Shown here in pieces: positions 18,179 through 26,550 of a stretch of DNA of 44,949 nucleotides. Origin of the DNA: Pseudomonadota bacterium (lineage in GTDB: Bacteria > Pseudomonadota > Gammaproteobacteria > JAKBBU01). Both the position numbers and the translations under genes were made by a program. The stretch spans positions 1 to 44,949 of the forward strand of contig JAKBBU010000012.1 of assembly GCA_021808365.1 (NCBI GenBank), given 5' to 3'. Numbering within the stretch: the stretch's first letter is position 1; each line of letters begins with the position of its first letter. The notes below the pieces were generated by a model. The model was not told the DNA's origin, made no database searches, and saw only the letters and a program-made list of their open reading frames with translations.

Positions 18179-18248
18179 GAAGTAGGTTGAACGTGGAGGA
18201 ATGTTGGGTTACGCTCAGCCCGGCGGCTGCACTAACCCAACCTACTTC
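18179..18248. repeat. Palindromic repeat, copy 3 (between OPT gene and second kinase)
   Basis: Outer arms GAAGTAGGTTG/CAACCTACTTC and inner arms TTGGGTTA/TAACCCAA around CAGCCCGGCGGCTG. The two nested stems give a 70-bp cruciform. It lies 10 bp beyond the end of the second kinase gene, where it could terminate transcription. Confidence 0.85.
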
Positions 18249-18257
18249 CTATAATAA

Positions 18258-20054
18258 TTAAATGCGATTAGGTGCAATTTGCAGGTCGTGCTTGTCATCA
18301 TTCTTATTTGACGAGCAACTACGGAAGAGTCCCATAGTGGCTAGAGCGCCACCACCCGCAACAAACTCAGCTATACCTACACCCATCACGATGGGATTTG
18401 CTATCACAAAACCAACTGCGAAGGTTACTGCACCGACGACAGCGAGTAAAGCCGCACAGAGTTCTTTTTTAAAACCGGAAGATTTGGCAGTGTATTCAGT
18501 ATCTTCAACTGACTTTTTAAGTTTTACATCCTGTGGGTTTTTGATATTTGAGGCAGGCTGCCCTTTATTTTGAACCGAATAATCATGTCCATTCTTTAAG
18601 ACATCATTGACTTGAGAAATAGCTCCAATTACCTTTTCCTTTCCTTCGATAGTATTGCTTTCTTTAACTTCGGCTATAGCAGCTTTTTCGAGATTTTTTG
18701 CGGTAATTTTAACTTGAGGATCATTATGTTCTTTGGAATTTTTACGAAGGGTTGCAATTTCACGACCCAAATTCTTTCCAACTTTTTTATCAAGATTTTC
18801 AGTTTTAGGAGCTTGTTGAACTTTAACAGCTTGTACGTCTTTAACTGCATTGTTATTAATTACAGGTTTTTCTTTCTTTGTTTCAACTTTTTCAGGTGCC
18901 AATTGTAAAACTTGAAACCTTGGACTTAATCCTTGTTGATTTATAATATTATTTAACTGCTTTTTTATAGCTGAAACTTGTTTATTAGTATCTAATGAAC
19001 TTGGGTTTTCACAGATTAATTGAGAGATAGCTCTTAATTCTAGCTTTTTTGGATCAGAGGCAAAATCGGCCATGTATCCAGGGCCACCGGCATGATCGGT
19101 AATTTTATCTTCAAATAACTTCTTGTTTTTCTCTTCTAGAAAATCATTTTTGATGTCAAGGCAATAACAAGAATGAAGCATAGAAGTTGCAAGTGAATAA
19201 TGGTCATGAATCGCTAGATATTTTACTGTATCTTTTTCGCTGATATCGCCTTTTTGAAATGATTCGTGCTTTTCTTGTGCGAAGAATATTTCAGGGGCCA
19301 TAAATAACGGCGTGCCACAAACCACTTGACGAATTTTTCCTTCTTGTTTAACCATTCCAAAATCAATAATATTTATACTTAAGACTCCATTGGTTTCATC
19401 AATTAAAATATTGTCTAACTTTATGTCTGCGTGGACATATTTTTTCCCTGAAGCAGCTCTTGCGTTATGAAATTTTTCGAGAGCTTCTGTTAATAAAAGA
19501 TATAGTTTTGCTAAATCACCTGGATGAGCGTTGAAATGATCTTTATTCTTTTCAAGATAATCTATTACTTCAATACCTTTCTTTTTTTGTATAATGCCAA
19601 CCGCAGGGTAGTCTTTATCACCTGTTTCTACATAATCAGTCTTATCGTGATTAAATTTAGCAATACGCTTTATTTCTTTTTTGTTTGCTTGATGATCTAT
19701 TTGGATAGGATTGCCTTCATCATCAGTACTTTTAAAAAACTTTAAAAAATATTTTTCTTCTGATGGAGAAGGTTTGCCTTTAACCCCATTTATGGTTTTT
19801 GTTTTTTTGCCATTAGTTTTAAGGACAAAATTTTTCCGGTCAACAAGATTTTTTTGAGCTGTTGGACTACTTCCGACACTGAAGAATCCGTTTTTTATAT
19901 CATCATTTCTCTGCTGGTTAAGTTGATTTTTATCAGCGCGAAACATTTTTGTTTTATTTGGATTTTTACTTAATACTGTGGATTTAAACTGAATATTGGA
20001 AATCTGCTTATTTTCTACTTTTTTGTTTTTTGGTTCATTGCTTTTGCTTGACAT
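18258..20054 (-). CDS. Hanks-type protein kinase with C-terminal membrane anchor (598 aa)
   Basis: A long basic, Lys/Asn-rich N-terminus (1-95) precedes the kinase domain (about 100-330): KYFLKFFKS (Lys105 is a candidate for the ATP-binding lysine), the catalytic loop YVHADIKLDNILID (Asp210, HAD in place of HRD), IIDFGMVK (Asp231), and a clear activation-segment end CGTPLFMAPEIF. A charged linker (about 390-520) follows, then two hydrophobic stretches (LCAALLAVVGAVTFAVGFV and a Gly/Ala-rich VMGVGIAEFVAGGGALATM, about 532-575) and a polar tail. The ATG has only a weak GAGAT site. Domain order and the YVHAD motif are shared with the kinase at 14332-15918, so the two are probably old paralogues. 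The intact DFG and APE motifs argue for an active kinase. Its target is unknown; a host-directed effector is possible but unproven. Confidence 0.85.
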   Translation of the reverse strand: MSSKSNEPKNKKVENKQISNIQFKSTVLSKNPNKTKMFRADKNQLNQQRNDDIKNGFFSVGSSPTAQKNLVDRKNFVLKTNGKKTKTINGVKGKPSPSEEKYFLKFFKSTDDEGNPIQIDHQANKKEIKRIAKFNHDKTDYVETGDKDYPAVGIIQKKKGIEVIDYLEKNKDHFNAHPGDLAKLYLLLTEALEKFHNARAASGKKYVHADIKLDNILIDETNGVLSINIIDFGMVKQEGKIRQVVCGTPLFMAPEIFFAQEKHESFQKGDISEKDTVKYLAIHDHYSLATSMLHSCYCLDIKNDFLEEKNKKLFEDKITDHAGGPGYMADFASDPKKLELRAISQLICENPSSLDTNKQVSAIKKQLNNIINQQGLSPRFQVLQLAPEKVETKKEKPVINNNAVKDVQAVKVQQAPKTENLDKKVGKNLGREIATLRKNSKEHNDPQVKITAKNLEKAAIAEVKESNTIEGKEKVIGAISQVNDVLKNGHDYSVQNKGQPASNIKNPQDVKLKKSVEDTEYTAKSSGFKKELCAALLAVVGAVTFAVGFVIANPIVMGVGIAEFVAGGGALATMGLFRSCSSNKNDDKHDLQIAPNRI

Positions 20055-20492
20055 AAAGATCTCGTTAATGTTATTCGTTTCTTCGGAATCTTAAGTTTGG
20101 GCCCTTGGCCGACTTTTTTTCTTTGATGCTTTTATTTTACCTATCGAAGATTAAGATAATATGAAGATTTTGAATGTTTTTTATCACTATCCTGAGCAAG
20201 AGTAGACTCAGTTATTAGACAATCCCTGATGATGATTCATAATTCATTGAATAATATTGAATTTTTTGTGTAGGTTGGGTTAGCGTACTCGCGTAACCCA
20301 ACAAAATTAAATCTGCAAAACGCAATGTTTCGGTGAAGGAAAATAGTGGATTTTATGTAGAAGAGTTGGGTTACGTTCAGCCTGAATGCCTACAGCTGCT
20401 GTTCTAACTCAACCTACATTACTGGTACTAAGAATTTGCCTTATTTCCTCGAATTCCACATAATCCATGAAAACTAAAGAGAAGGAGGCAAA
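20055..20492. other. 438-bp intergenic region with one repeat element
   Basis: This is the divergent upstream region of the second kinase (minus) and the dehydrogenase gene (plus). The only clear structure is the 150-bp repeat element at 20269-20418. An AGAAGGAGG ribosome site for the dehydrogenase lies just before 20493. I see no open frame of note, tRNA or convincing promoter. Confidence 0.5.
20269..20418. repeat. Palindromic repeat element, copy 4 (paired hairpins)
   Basis: Outer ends TGTAGGTTGGGTTA and TAACTCAACCTACA are inverted repeats. The left half forms its own stem (GGGTTAGCG / CGCGTAACCC), as does the right half (TTGGGTTACG ... GTTCTAACTCAA). Between the halves lies ATTAAATCTGCAAAA, which recurs in copy 6 at 36.1 kb. 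The composite looks like a short non-autonomous element rather than a simple terminator. Confidence 0.8.
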
Positions 20493-21371
20493 ATGACCAC
20501 AATAGGATTCATCGGCCTGGGCCATATGGGTGGTCCCATGGCGGCCAACCTCGTTAAAAAAGGTTTTGAAATCAAAGGGTTTGATCGCTCACCTCAGGCT
20601 TGTGCGGCATTTCAAGCGGTGGGGGGCGAGTGTGCGAATTCAATCGCAGCGGCGGTCAACGGTGCGGATGTTGTGATCACTATGCTTCCGGCAGATGAAC
20701 ATGTGCGTGCAGTTTATTTAGGCGAAGGTGGTGTGTTTGAATCGCTTCAACACGCGCTTCTCATTGATTCTTCAACGATTTCTGTTGAAACATCGCGCGA
20801 ATTGCATCAAGCGGCAGCGACAAAAGGATTTCAGATGATTGATGCCCCTGTTTCAGGGGGTACAACAGGTGCAGCAGCTGGGACATTGACCTTCATGGTT
20901 GGGGGCGATGCTATAGCGCTTGAGCAGGCAAGACCGGTTCTCTCGAGTATGGGAAAAGCGATCATCCATGCGGGTGGGCCTGGTTGTGGTCAGGCAGTGA
21001 AGTTATGTAATAACATGATGCTTGGCATTTCAATGATTGCTGTTTCGGAAGCATTTACGCTGGCTGAAAAGTTAGGTTTGGATCCACAAGTGTTGTACGA
21101 TGTTTCGTCGAAAGCCTCTGGGCAAAGTTGGGCACTGAGTACGCATTGCCCGATTTCCGGGATCCTTCCCAACGCACCGGCAAGCCACGATTTTCAAGCG
21201 GGTTTTGCAGCTGCGATGATGCTGAAAGATTTGAAATTGGCGCAAGCGGCGGCTGATCAGGTAGGCGCTTCAGCACCGTTGGGTAAATTGGCCACCTCAT
21301 ACTATGCGGCATTTTGTGATGGTGGATCAGGGGATCTTGATTTTTCGGCCATTATTAAATTAATAGAGTAA
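20493..21371 (+). CDS. mmsB: 3-hydroxyisobutyrate dehydrogenase-like oxidoreductase
   Basis: A 292-residue member of the beta-hydroxyacid dehydrogenase family. It shows the Rossmann motif GFIGLGHMGGPMAANL (residues 5-20), the substrate-binding DAPVSGGTTGAAAGTLTFMV (Ser121), and the catalytic lysine helix GGPGCGQAVKLCNNMM (Lys170). The C-terminus HDFQAGFAAAMMLKDLKLA matches 3-hydroxyisobutyrate dehydrogenases, which act in valine breakdown. None of the other valine-pathway genes (mmsA, bcd-type genes) are in the window, so a related role such as tartronate semialdehyde or succinic semialdehyde reduction remains possible. GGAGG lies ahead of the ATG. Confidence 0.88.
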   Translation: MTTIGFIGLGHMGGPMAANLVKKGFEIKGFDRSPQACAAFQAVGGECANSIAAAVNGADVVITMLPADEHVRAVYLGEGGVFESLQHALLIDSSTISVETSRELHQAAATKGFQMIDAPVSGGTTGAAAGTLTFMVGGDAIALEQARPVLSSMGKAIIHAGGPGCGQAVKLCNNMMLGISMIAVSEAFTLAEKLGLDPQVLYDVSSKASGQSWALSTHCPISGILPNAPASHDFQAGFAAAMMLKDLKLAQAAADQVGASAPLGKLATSYYAAFCDGGSGDLDFSAIIKLIE

Positions 21372-21461
21372 ACTGAATTATGGATAAGAAAAGATCGTCA
21401 TTGACGATATCTAAAATGATGTGCTGAATACGCCACGAACTTAAAATTAACGGAACAAAAA

Positions 21462-22460
21462 ATGACAAATAAAAAACCCACCATGCTCAGCGGCATCCAG
21501 CCCTCGGGGCACTTAACGCTTGGCAATTACATCGGTGCCATTTCAAATTGGATCAAATTCCAAGAAACCTTTGACAGTCTTTTTTTATTGGTTGATCTTC
21601 ATACCATTACTGTTCGCCAAGATCCCATCAAGCTGCGCGAAAGTACCTATGATTTATTAGCGCTTTATCAAGCTTGCGGGCTTGATTTTGATCATCACCT
21701 GATTTTTCTTCAATCCTCCGTGCCCGAACATTCCGAGCTCGCCTGGATCCTCAATTGCTTCACCTATATGGGTGAATTAAATCGTATGATACAATTTAAA
21801 GATAAATCAAAACGCCATGAAGAAAATGTGAATGTCGGTTTATTTAATTATCCCGTTTTAATGGCGGCGGATATTCTTCTTTATGGGACTCATTTGGTGC
21901 CCGTGGGTGAGGATCAAAAACAACATTTAGAATTAGCCCGTGATATTGCGATTCGATTTAATAATATCTATGGTGAGGTCTTGACGATCCCAGAACCCTA
22001 TATTCCTGAATTAGGTGCGCGTGTGATGAGCTTGCAAGAACCTCTAAAAAAAATGTCAAAATCGGATCAAAATGCAGGGGCTTATATCAGTATGTTGGAT
22101 TCTCCTGATGAAATTATTAAAAAATTCAAACGTGCAGTGACGGATTCAGACAGTGAAATTCGTTCAGATCCGTCTAAACCTGGTGTGTCGAATTTAATGA
22201 TGATTTTGTCGGCCATGACGGGCCAGTCTCTCATAGAGATTGAAAAAAATTATGAAGGCAAGGGATATGGCCAATTTAAAAATGATGTGGCGGATGCTGT
22301 GATCGCACGGTTAAAACCGATACAAGATCGTTTTTATGAAATACGCCCCGATACAGCTTCGATTCGCGCAATTTTGCGGAAAAATGCAGATCAAGCGCGT
22401 GTGAGGGCGAGTGTTGTGTTAAATAAAGTGCGTGAGGCGATTGGGTTTGTGATAGTTTAG
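21462..22460 (+). CDS. trpS: Tryptophanyl-tRNA synthetase
   Basis: Charges tRNA-Trp. A class I synthetase of 332 residues (E. coli 334). The HIGH-equivalent is in GIQPSGHLTLGNYIGA (residues 11-26) and the KMSKS loop at 197-201. Other family segments are LLVDLHTIT, NYPVLMAADILLYG and LVPVGEDQKQHLELARDIA. It lies 90 bp after the dehydrogenase gene and may share its transcript. Confidence 0.97.
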   Translation: MTNKKPTMLSGIQPSGHLTLGNYIGAISNWIKFQETFDSLFLLVDLHTITVRQDPIKLRESTYDLLALYQACGLDFDHHLIFLQSSVPEHSELAWILNCFTYMGELNRMIQFKDKSKRHEENVNVGLFNYPVLMAADILLYGTHLVPVGEDQKQHLELARDIAIRFNNIYGEVLTIPEPYIPELGARVMSLQEPLKKMSKSDQNAGAYISMLDSPDEIIKKFKRAVTDSDSEIRSDPSKPGVSNLMMILSAMTGQSLIEIEKNYEGKGYGQFKNDVADAVIARLKPIQDRFYEIRPDTASIRAILRKNADQARVRASVVLNKVREAIGFVIV

Positions 22461-22461
22461 T

Positions 22462-22490
22462 TTGCATTTTTATAAGAATTGAGCTAGAAT
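22462..22490 (+). promoter_or_regulatory. Promoter for the Doc toxin-antitoxin module
   Basis: TTGCAT (22462-22467), 17-nt spacer, TAGAAT (22485-22490), starting just after the trpS stop. A GAGGAGGG ribosome site follows at 22508-22515. Autoregulation by the antitoxin would be expected but no operator is obvious. Confidence 0.6.
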
Positions 22491-22521
22491 TAAAGGGGTC
22501 TATTTTTGAGGAGGGTTTTCG

Positions 22522-22656
22522 ATGATAAAAAAAACTGAACAAAAACCAGCAAGAGACGTTCAAACAAAACCGTTTGATCGAAAAGAAGTTGAAGCTTTTG
22601 CAAAAAAAATTCAAAAAGAGCATGATAAAATTTTAAAAGAGCTTGCTAAGCGATGA
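22522..22656 (+). CDS. Small antitoxin partner of the Doc toxin (44 aa)
   Basis: A 44-residue, highly charged peptide (MIKKTEQKPARDVQTKPFDR then KEVEAFAKKIQKEHDKILKE) that looks mostly helical after residue 20. It has a strong Shine-Dalgarno (GAGGAGGG, 6-nt spacer), and its stop overlaps the start of the Doc gene as ATGA, the usual coupling in toxin-antitoxin operons. Phd antitoxins are about 70 residues with an N-terminal DNA-binding domain; this one is too short for that and matches only the toxin-binding helix in size. The antitoxin role is inferred from position. Confidence 0.7.
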   Translation: MIKKTEQKPARDVQTKPFDRKEVEAFAKKIQKEHDKILKELAKR

Positions 22657-23102
22657 TCATTCTTTTGGAACAAGAAGCTGTAAAGGCTTATCATGATTTT
22701 GCCATAGAAGTTTATGGAGGATTGCCAGGGATTTGTCCTGATAAATCGTTGGAATCTTGTTTGGAAAGAGTGCATAACCATTTAATTTATGGTGAGTTAC
22801 TGGATGTTTATGAGGCAGCTGCCTTATATGCCGAGGCTATCACAAGAGGACATATTTTTGTAGATGGCAATAAAAGAACAGCTTATTATTCAATGCTGTA
22901 TTTCTTTAAAATTAATCATATTGATGAAGAGTCATTTTCTCCTACATATGATCAAATTGTACAGCATATGGTTGATTTAGCAGATAAGAAACTCGACTAT
23001 CGACAATTTGGGGATATTCTCAGAGGCTGGCAACAGGAAGTAGGTTCTTTAGCGCGAGCTTTTATTGGGGAAGCACGCGCATCGACAAATCAATCGCCCT
23101 AA
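22653..23102 (+). CDS. Doc (death-on-curing) family Fic-fold toxin
   Basis: A 149-residue Fic-fold protein with the Doc-type active motif [10 protein letters not shown] (residues 67-76). Doc proteins carry a changed Fic motif and act as kinases; P1 Doc phosphorylates elongation factor EF-Tu and halts translation. Here the motif keeps His67, Asp71 and the GNKR turn, so it appears active. The N-terminal [12 protein letters not shown] (about 36-47) and the [11 protein letters not shown] helix also fit the family. It is longer than P1 Doc (126 residues): the extra C-terminal residues ([16 protein letters not shown]) are encoded over the 3' end of nadC on the other strand (41-bp tail-to-tail overlap). 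Coupled to the preceding 44-residue antitoxin. Confidence 0.9.
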   Translation: MIILLEQEAVKAYHDFAIEVYGGLPGICPDKSLESCLERVHNHLIYGELLDVYEAAALYAEAITRGHIFVDGNKRTAYYSMLYFFKINHIDEESFSPTYDQIVQHMVDLADKKLDYRQFGDILRGWQQEVGSLARAFIGEARASTNQSP

Positions 23103-23913
23103 CATGCTTCGTCAACGCACCACACGAAATAAAATCAACACCCGTTTCAGCCAATGTTCGAAGCGTGTCCAACGTCACATTACCAGATACTTCCAATTTT
23201 GCACGATGTTGATTGTAAGCCACAGCTGCCTTAATTTGGGGCAAATCAAAATTATCCAGCATAATAATATCTGCACCTTCTGTGAGCGCTTGTTTTAATT
23301 CATCCAGATTTTCAACTTCAATTTCAACGATTTTATTAGGCGCAATCGCTCTTGCTTGTTCAATTGCATGTTTAATTGAACCACAAGCTGCAATATGATT
23401 TTCTTTAATCAAGAAAGCATCATATAGGCCCATACGATGATTAGTTCCACCGGCACAACGCACCGCATATTTTTGGGCAGCTCTCAAACCTGGTAGAGTT
23501 TTTCTCGTATCGAGCAAGCGCGTTGACGTGCCTGAAAGTGCAGCAACATAGAGCGCAGTTTGCGTGGCTGTGCCCGACAAACACTGCAAAAAATTAAGCG
23601 CTGAACGTTCACCGGTAAGCAGAGCACGACTTTTACCTTTAAGGTGACAAAGTTCAGTGTCGGGCTCAACCTGATCACCATCGCGAACATGCCATTGAAT
23701 TTGAATAGAGGGATCTAATTGCGCAAAAACTTCATCAAAATAAGGCTGGCCTGCGATCACCGCTTTTTCACGCGTGATCACGCATGCTTGCATGATTTGA
23801 TCCACAGGAACAAGAGCGGCTGTTAGATCGCCAGGACCGATGTCTTCAGCCAATGCTTGGCGAACGCTATTTTGAATATCCTCAAGCGCCAAATCAGTGT
23901 GCAGAGTTTTCAT
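23062..23913 (-). CDS. nadC: Nicotinate-nucleotide pyrophosphorylase (quinolinate phosphoribosyltransferase)
   Basis: Converts quinolinate and PRPP to nicotinate mononucleotide in NAD synthesis. The 283-residue protein has [32 protein letters not shown], the [17 protein letters not shown] motif, [27 protein letters not shown]-type and IMLDNFD strands, and ends with [20 protein letters not shown]. All catalytic Arg and Lys positions of the family seem present. It overlaps the end of pssA by 20 bp. Its own 3' end runs 41 bp into the convergent doc gene. Confidence 0.97.
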   Translation of the reverse strand: MKTLHTDLALEDIQNSVRQALAEDIGPGDLTAALVPVDQIMQACVITREKAVIAGQPYFDEVFAQLDPSIQIQWHVRDGDQVEPDTELCHLKGKSRALLTGERSALNFLQCLSGTATQTALYVAALSGTSTRLLDTRKTLPGLRAAQKYAVRCAGGTNHRMGLYDAFLIKENHIAACGSIKHAIEQARAIAPNKIVEIEVENLDELKQALTEGADIIMLDNFDLPQIKAAVAYNQHRAKLEVSGNVTLDTLRTLAETGVDFISCGALTKHVRAIDLSMRVLPQ

Positions 23914-24679
23914 GGGCAGCTCTCCGGCGCTCCTCGATATAGCGGCGCAGTTTACGTCGTTTGCGTAATTGCCAAAGTGTTAAAACGATGCCTGACACAG
24001 CATAGGCAGAAAAACCGAGGAAAAGCATGTGTGCAGGATCGATGGCTATGGCAACAAAACTGACCACAACGAGTAAAACGGTGACAAAGGAAATTCGACC
24101 GCGAAAATCCAATTCTTTAAAGGAATAGTAACGCACTCGGCTGACCATCAAGAGAGCCATTAATAACACGATGGCTGCATTCCAGAAGACCACTAAAAAA
24201 TTAGCTTGCAGATGAAATTTGCTGCAAATCCAAATCGTGGAAGCCACGACCGCAGCGGCTGAGGGGCAGGGTAGGCCTTGGAAGTAACGTTTATCAGCAT
24301 CAGCCTGGGTGTTGAAGCGAGCCAGACGTAGGGCCGTTGCGGCAACATAGATAAAGGCGATTAACCAGCCAAGCTTCCCCCAATGCCAAAGTGACCACAA
24401 ATAGGCGATGAGCGCCGGCGCGATACCAAAGGCGATGAGGTCGGAAAGACTATCGTATTGAGCGCCAAAGGGAGTTTGGGTATGGGTCATGCGAGCAACA
24501 CGGCCATCAAGGCCATCGAGGATCATGGCAAGGAAGATACAAACCGCCGCTGTTCTAAAATGGCTGCCGAGGGCGATGATGATGGCGTAGAAGCCTGAGA
24601 ACAGGGCGCCAGTAGTCAATAGGTTGGGGAGGAGGTAGATCCCACGTTTGCGTTTTGCCTCAGGTGTCGGATTTTGCAC
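23894..24679 (-). CDS. pssA: CDP-diacylglycerol-serine O-phosphatidyltransferase (GTG start)
   Basis: Makes phosphatidylserine, the precursor of phosphatidylethanolamine. The frame is open to 24799, but a perfect AGGAGG (24686-24691) lies 6 nt before GTG at 24679, giving a 261-residue protein that begins [20 protein letters not shown], as is usual for the type II (membrane) enzyme. The CDP-alcohol phosphatidyltransferase motif is [20 protein letters not shown] followed by QYDSLSD; its Asp residues bind the metal ions. Seven or so hydrophobic segments follow, and the tail is Arg-rich. The 143 bp to the divergent DUF3579 gene holds both promoters. Confidence 0.95.
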   Translation of the reverse strand: MQNPTPEAKRKRGIYLLPNLLTTGALFSGFYAIIIALGSHFRTAAVCIFLAMILDGLDGRVARMTHTQTPFGAQYDSLSDLIAFGIAPALIAYLWSLWHWGKLGWLIAFIYVAATALRLARFNTQADADKRYFQGLPCPSAAAVVASTIWICSKFHLQANFLVVFWNAAIVLLMALLMVSRVRYYSFKELDFRGRISFVTVLLVVVSFVAIAIDPAHMLFLGFSAYAVSGIVLTLWQLRKRRKLRRYIEERRRAAHENSAH

Positions 24680-24822
24680 TGTTTTCCTCCTAAAGAGTCG
24701 TATGAGAAGGCTCTCTATGCTAAACTTTAAAGAGAGGCCTTCCAGAAGAATAACAAGTCTAACGGATTTTCGAACTAAATTATACTCTGGACGCAGCATA
24801 TACCAAATCAGTCGGGTAAATT

Positions 24823-25140
24823 ATGAGCGATTCAAACGAAAAGAAGATCATTATTGAAGGGGTCACCGGATCCGGTGAGACGTTTCGGCCCAGCGATTGG
24901 GCTGAGCGTATGAGTGGCAATTTGGCCACATTTGACAAACACCGTATCCAATATTCCCCCCTACTTCGTCCATCAGTCAAAGATGGGAACAAGTGCGTTG
25001 TCCTCGACCCAGCTCTCAAGGAGAGCAATCCTGAGCTGTATCAATCCATCTTGGATTTCGCGAGTGAAAATAAACTCAGGATTTGTGACGAAGATGATTT
25101 GTTGCCGACGGATAAAGCGGAAGAAAAAAAGGATAAATGA
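24823..25140 (+). CDS. DUF3579-family protein
   Basis: A 105-residue soluble protein with the pattern I associate with DUF3579: IIIEGVTGSGETFRPSDWAE (residues 9-28), RIQYSPLLRPSVKDGNKCVV (about 41-60), ESNPELYQSILDFASENKL and a terminal ICDEDDLL. Function is unknown; the family is small and found in beta- and gammaproteobacteria. The last residues (DKAEEKKDK) are charged. It is followed on the other strand by the AhpD-like gene 11 bp away, so the two converge. Confidence 0.8.
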   Translation: MSDSNEKKIIIEGVTGSGETFRPSDWAERMSGNLATFDKHRIQYSPLLRPSVKDGNKCVVLDPALKESNPELYQSILDFASENKLRICDEDDLLPTDKAEEKKDK

Positions 25141-25151
25141 GCTTGTGTTTC

Positions 25152-25565
25152 TTAGTCATTTCTCAAGCTGATGGCCAACCGATTAAGCGCGTTCATGAGT
25201 GAAATGCAAATAGTGATATCAACGATTTTGCGCTCATTAAAATAAGCACTTAGTTTTGTCTCTTTAACCTTGAGCGGAGTCGATAATGTTGTTAACGCTT
25301 CAGCCCAAGACAGTGCTTCTTTTTCAGCATCTGAAAAATCTGCAGATTCTTTCCAATTTTCCAATTGCTCAATTTTATGAGCAGCAACGCCAAATTTCTT
25401 TGCTTCATTGCTATGTATACTACAACAATAAGCACATCCATTGATTTGAGAAACTCGGAGCTCTAACAAGGCACGTAGATGTTGATCGAGAGGAGAATCT
25501 TTAAGTGTTGCGTGAGCTTGATACAAATGCGACATCGTTTTCTGAGATATTTCAACGTAATTCAT
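25152..25565 (-). CDS. AhpD/carboxymuconolactone decarboxylase-family peroxidase
   Basis: A 137-residue all-helical protein with the AhpD-type active motif EL(R)VSQINGCAYCCSIHSNE: a Glu upstream, then Cys-x2-Cys-x3-His, which forms a redox-active disulfide and proton relay. Family members reduce peroxides or act as stress-response hydroperoxidases. The ATG at 25565 is chosen over the longer frame because of AAGGAAAG just upstream and because homologues begin near the MNYVEISQKTMSHLYQA helix. The third Cys next to the motif (CC) is common in the alkylhydroperoxidase-like core group. Confidence 0.88.
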   Translation of the reverse strand: MNYVEISQKTMSHLYQAHATLKDSPLDQHLRALLELRVSQINGCAYCCSIHSNEAKKFGVAAHKIEQLENWKESADFSDAEKEALSWAEALTTLSTPLKVKETKLSAYFNERKIVDITICISLMNALNRLAISLRND

Positions 25566-25675
25566 TTTCTTTCCTTGTATGGGTGGCTTTCTACAATATC
25601 GCAAAAAATCTGCTGAGTCAATACAAGTCAAGTTTCTTCAATTAGAAAAATATTAATTTTTCAGTTATCAAGAAA

Positions 25676-25759
25676 TTAAAATACTCGAAAAATAATATAA
25701 AAAATAATTAAAACAGTTAACGGAACACCTAATAACCAAGCTAGTAAATATTTCCACAT
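25676..25759 (-). CDS. 27-residue single-span membrane peptide
   Basis: A very short gene: ATG at 25759, stop at 25676-25678. The product MWKYLLAWLLGVPLTVLIIF continues YIIFRVF: a start with one Lys, then a single hydrophobic helix with a Gly-Val-Pro kink, and a final Arg. The Shine-Dalgarno AAGGAGG (25766-25772) with a 6-nt spacer is one of the best in the window, which argues for real translation. Peptides of this form next to CsbD/YqjE-type stress genes are plausible envelope-stress proteins; the role is inferred. Confidence 0.7.
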   Translation of the reverse strand: MWKYLLAWLLGVPLTVLIIFYIIFRVF

Positions 25760-25772
25760 AATCAGCCTCCTT

Positions 25773-26012
25773 TTAAGGGCGTTCATGTTTCAATGTTTTA
25801 AACATTATACTCGGTTTTTTTATAGAATTCTATAGTGTTTTTTGAGATAAAAACTCAAATTGATTTTTTATATTTTTTATTAAAATTGGATCGTTTAAAA
25901 AATATGAGTTATAATTATCGAAAGTTGTCCTTGTTGAATTAACAAGTTCGACAGCCTGAATAACGACTGCGCTATTTAGTTAGCGATTTAAAGGTTAATA
26001 TACAGGAGAATC
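25773..26012. promoter_or_regulatory. Divergent control region between the membrane peptide and csbD-like gene 1
   Basis: A 14-bp perfect palindrome TATAGAATTCTATA (25821-25834), a hairpin TTTGAG/CTCAAA (25841-25859) and a perfect 6-bp-stem hairpin CTTGTT GAATT AACAAG (25930-25946) lie here. CAGGAGAA serves the csbD-like start at 26013. The palindrome is a candidate operator shared by both genes. No clear -35/-10 pair was assigned. Confidence 0.4.
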
Positions 26013-26510
26013 ATGATGAATACAGATACATTAAAAGCACGTTGGAAAGAAGCCAAAGGTCAATTGAAGCAACAATGGGGGAAATTAACCGATGATGATT
26101 TGAAAGTTATCAGCGGTGATATAGACAAATTGTCAGCAAAGCTTCAGGAATATTATTCTTATACAAAAGATGAAGCAATGGCTAAAGCCAAGGAATTTAA
26201 AGATAGCTACGAAAAAAATCAGGAATCTAATTATTCTTCTAACGCTAACGAAACCAATAATATCAAAAATCCAGAAGACCAAAACAATCCTAATGTTGTT
26301 GAAATGGCAGGGCAAGCTGCACGTAAAGTAGGTGATTTTAGTAAAGATGTTTATGAAGAAACCAAGGATGCTACTGTACATTTAAAAAATGAGGTTGACG
26401 AATATGGCCAGGTTTTGATTGATTTTATTGAAAAAAAACCATATCAATCGTTAGCCATTGCTGCCCTAAGTGGGTTAGTGCTTGGTTTTATATTTAGACG
26501 CATAAATTAA
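26013..26510 (+). CDS. CsbD-like/ElaB-like fusion protein, copy 1
   Basis: A 165-residue protein in two parts. The N-terminal 60 residues are a CsbD-type domain (ARWKEAKGQLKQQWGKLTDD, DLKVISGDIDKLSAKLQEYY, YTKDEAMAKAKEF), as in general-stress proteins of many bacteria. After a polar Asn-rich linker comes an ElaB/YqjD-like (DUF883) helix and a C-terminal membrane segment IEKKPYQSLAIAALSGLVLG, whose PYQSLAIAA motif is typical of these inner-membrane ribosome-associated proteins. The fusion resembles an anchored CsbD. A strong terminator hairpin follows at 26517. A second copy lies immediately downstream. Stationary-phase or stress induction is likely from the families. Either of two adjacent ATGs may start it. 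Confidence 0.85.
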   Translation: MMNTDTLKARWKEAKGQLKQQWGKLTDDDLKVISGDIDKLSAKLQEYYSYTKDEAMAKAKEFKDSYEKNQESNYSSNANETNNIKNPEDQNNPNVVEMAGQAARKVGDFSKDVYEETKDATVHLKNEVDEYGQVLIDFIEKKPYQSLAIAALSGLVLGFIFRRIN

Positions 26511-26516
26511 ACTTGC

Positions 26517-26550
26517 ATTCCCCGCGACAAGTCGCGGGGAATTTAATTTA
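26517..26550 (+). terminator. Rho-independent terminator after csbD-like gene 1
   Basis: ATTCCCCGCGAC and GTCGCGGGGAAT are perfect 12-nt complements separated by AA (the innermost pairs must open to form a loop), followed by TTAATTTA. It is the clearest terminator in the window. Its position implies that copy 2 has a separate promoter. Confidence 0.8.

Noticed and set aside
24680-24799. N-terminal 40-residue extension of pssA
   Set aside because: A perfect AGGAGG six bases before GTG at 24679 and the family N-terminus mark the shorter start.
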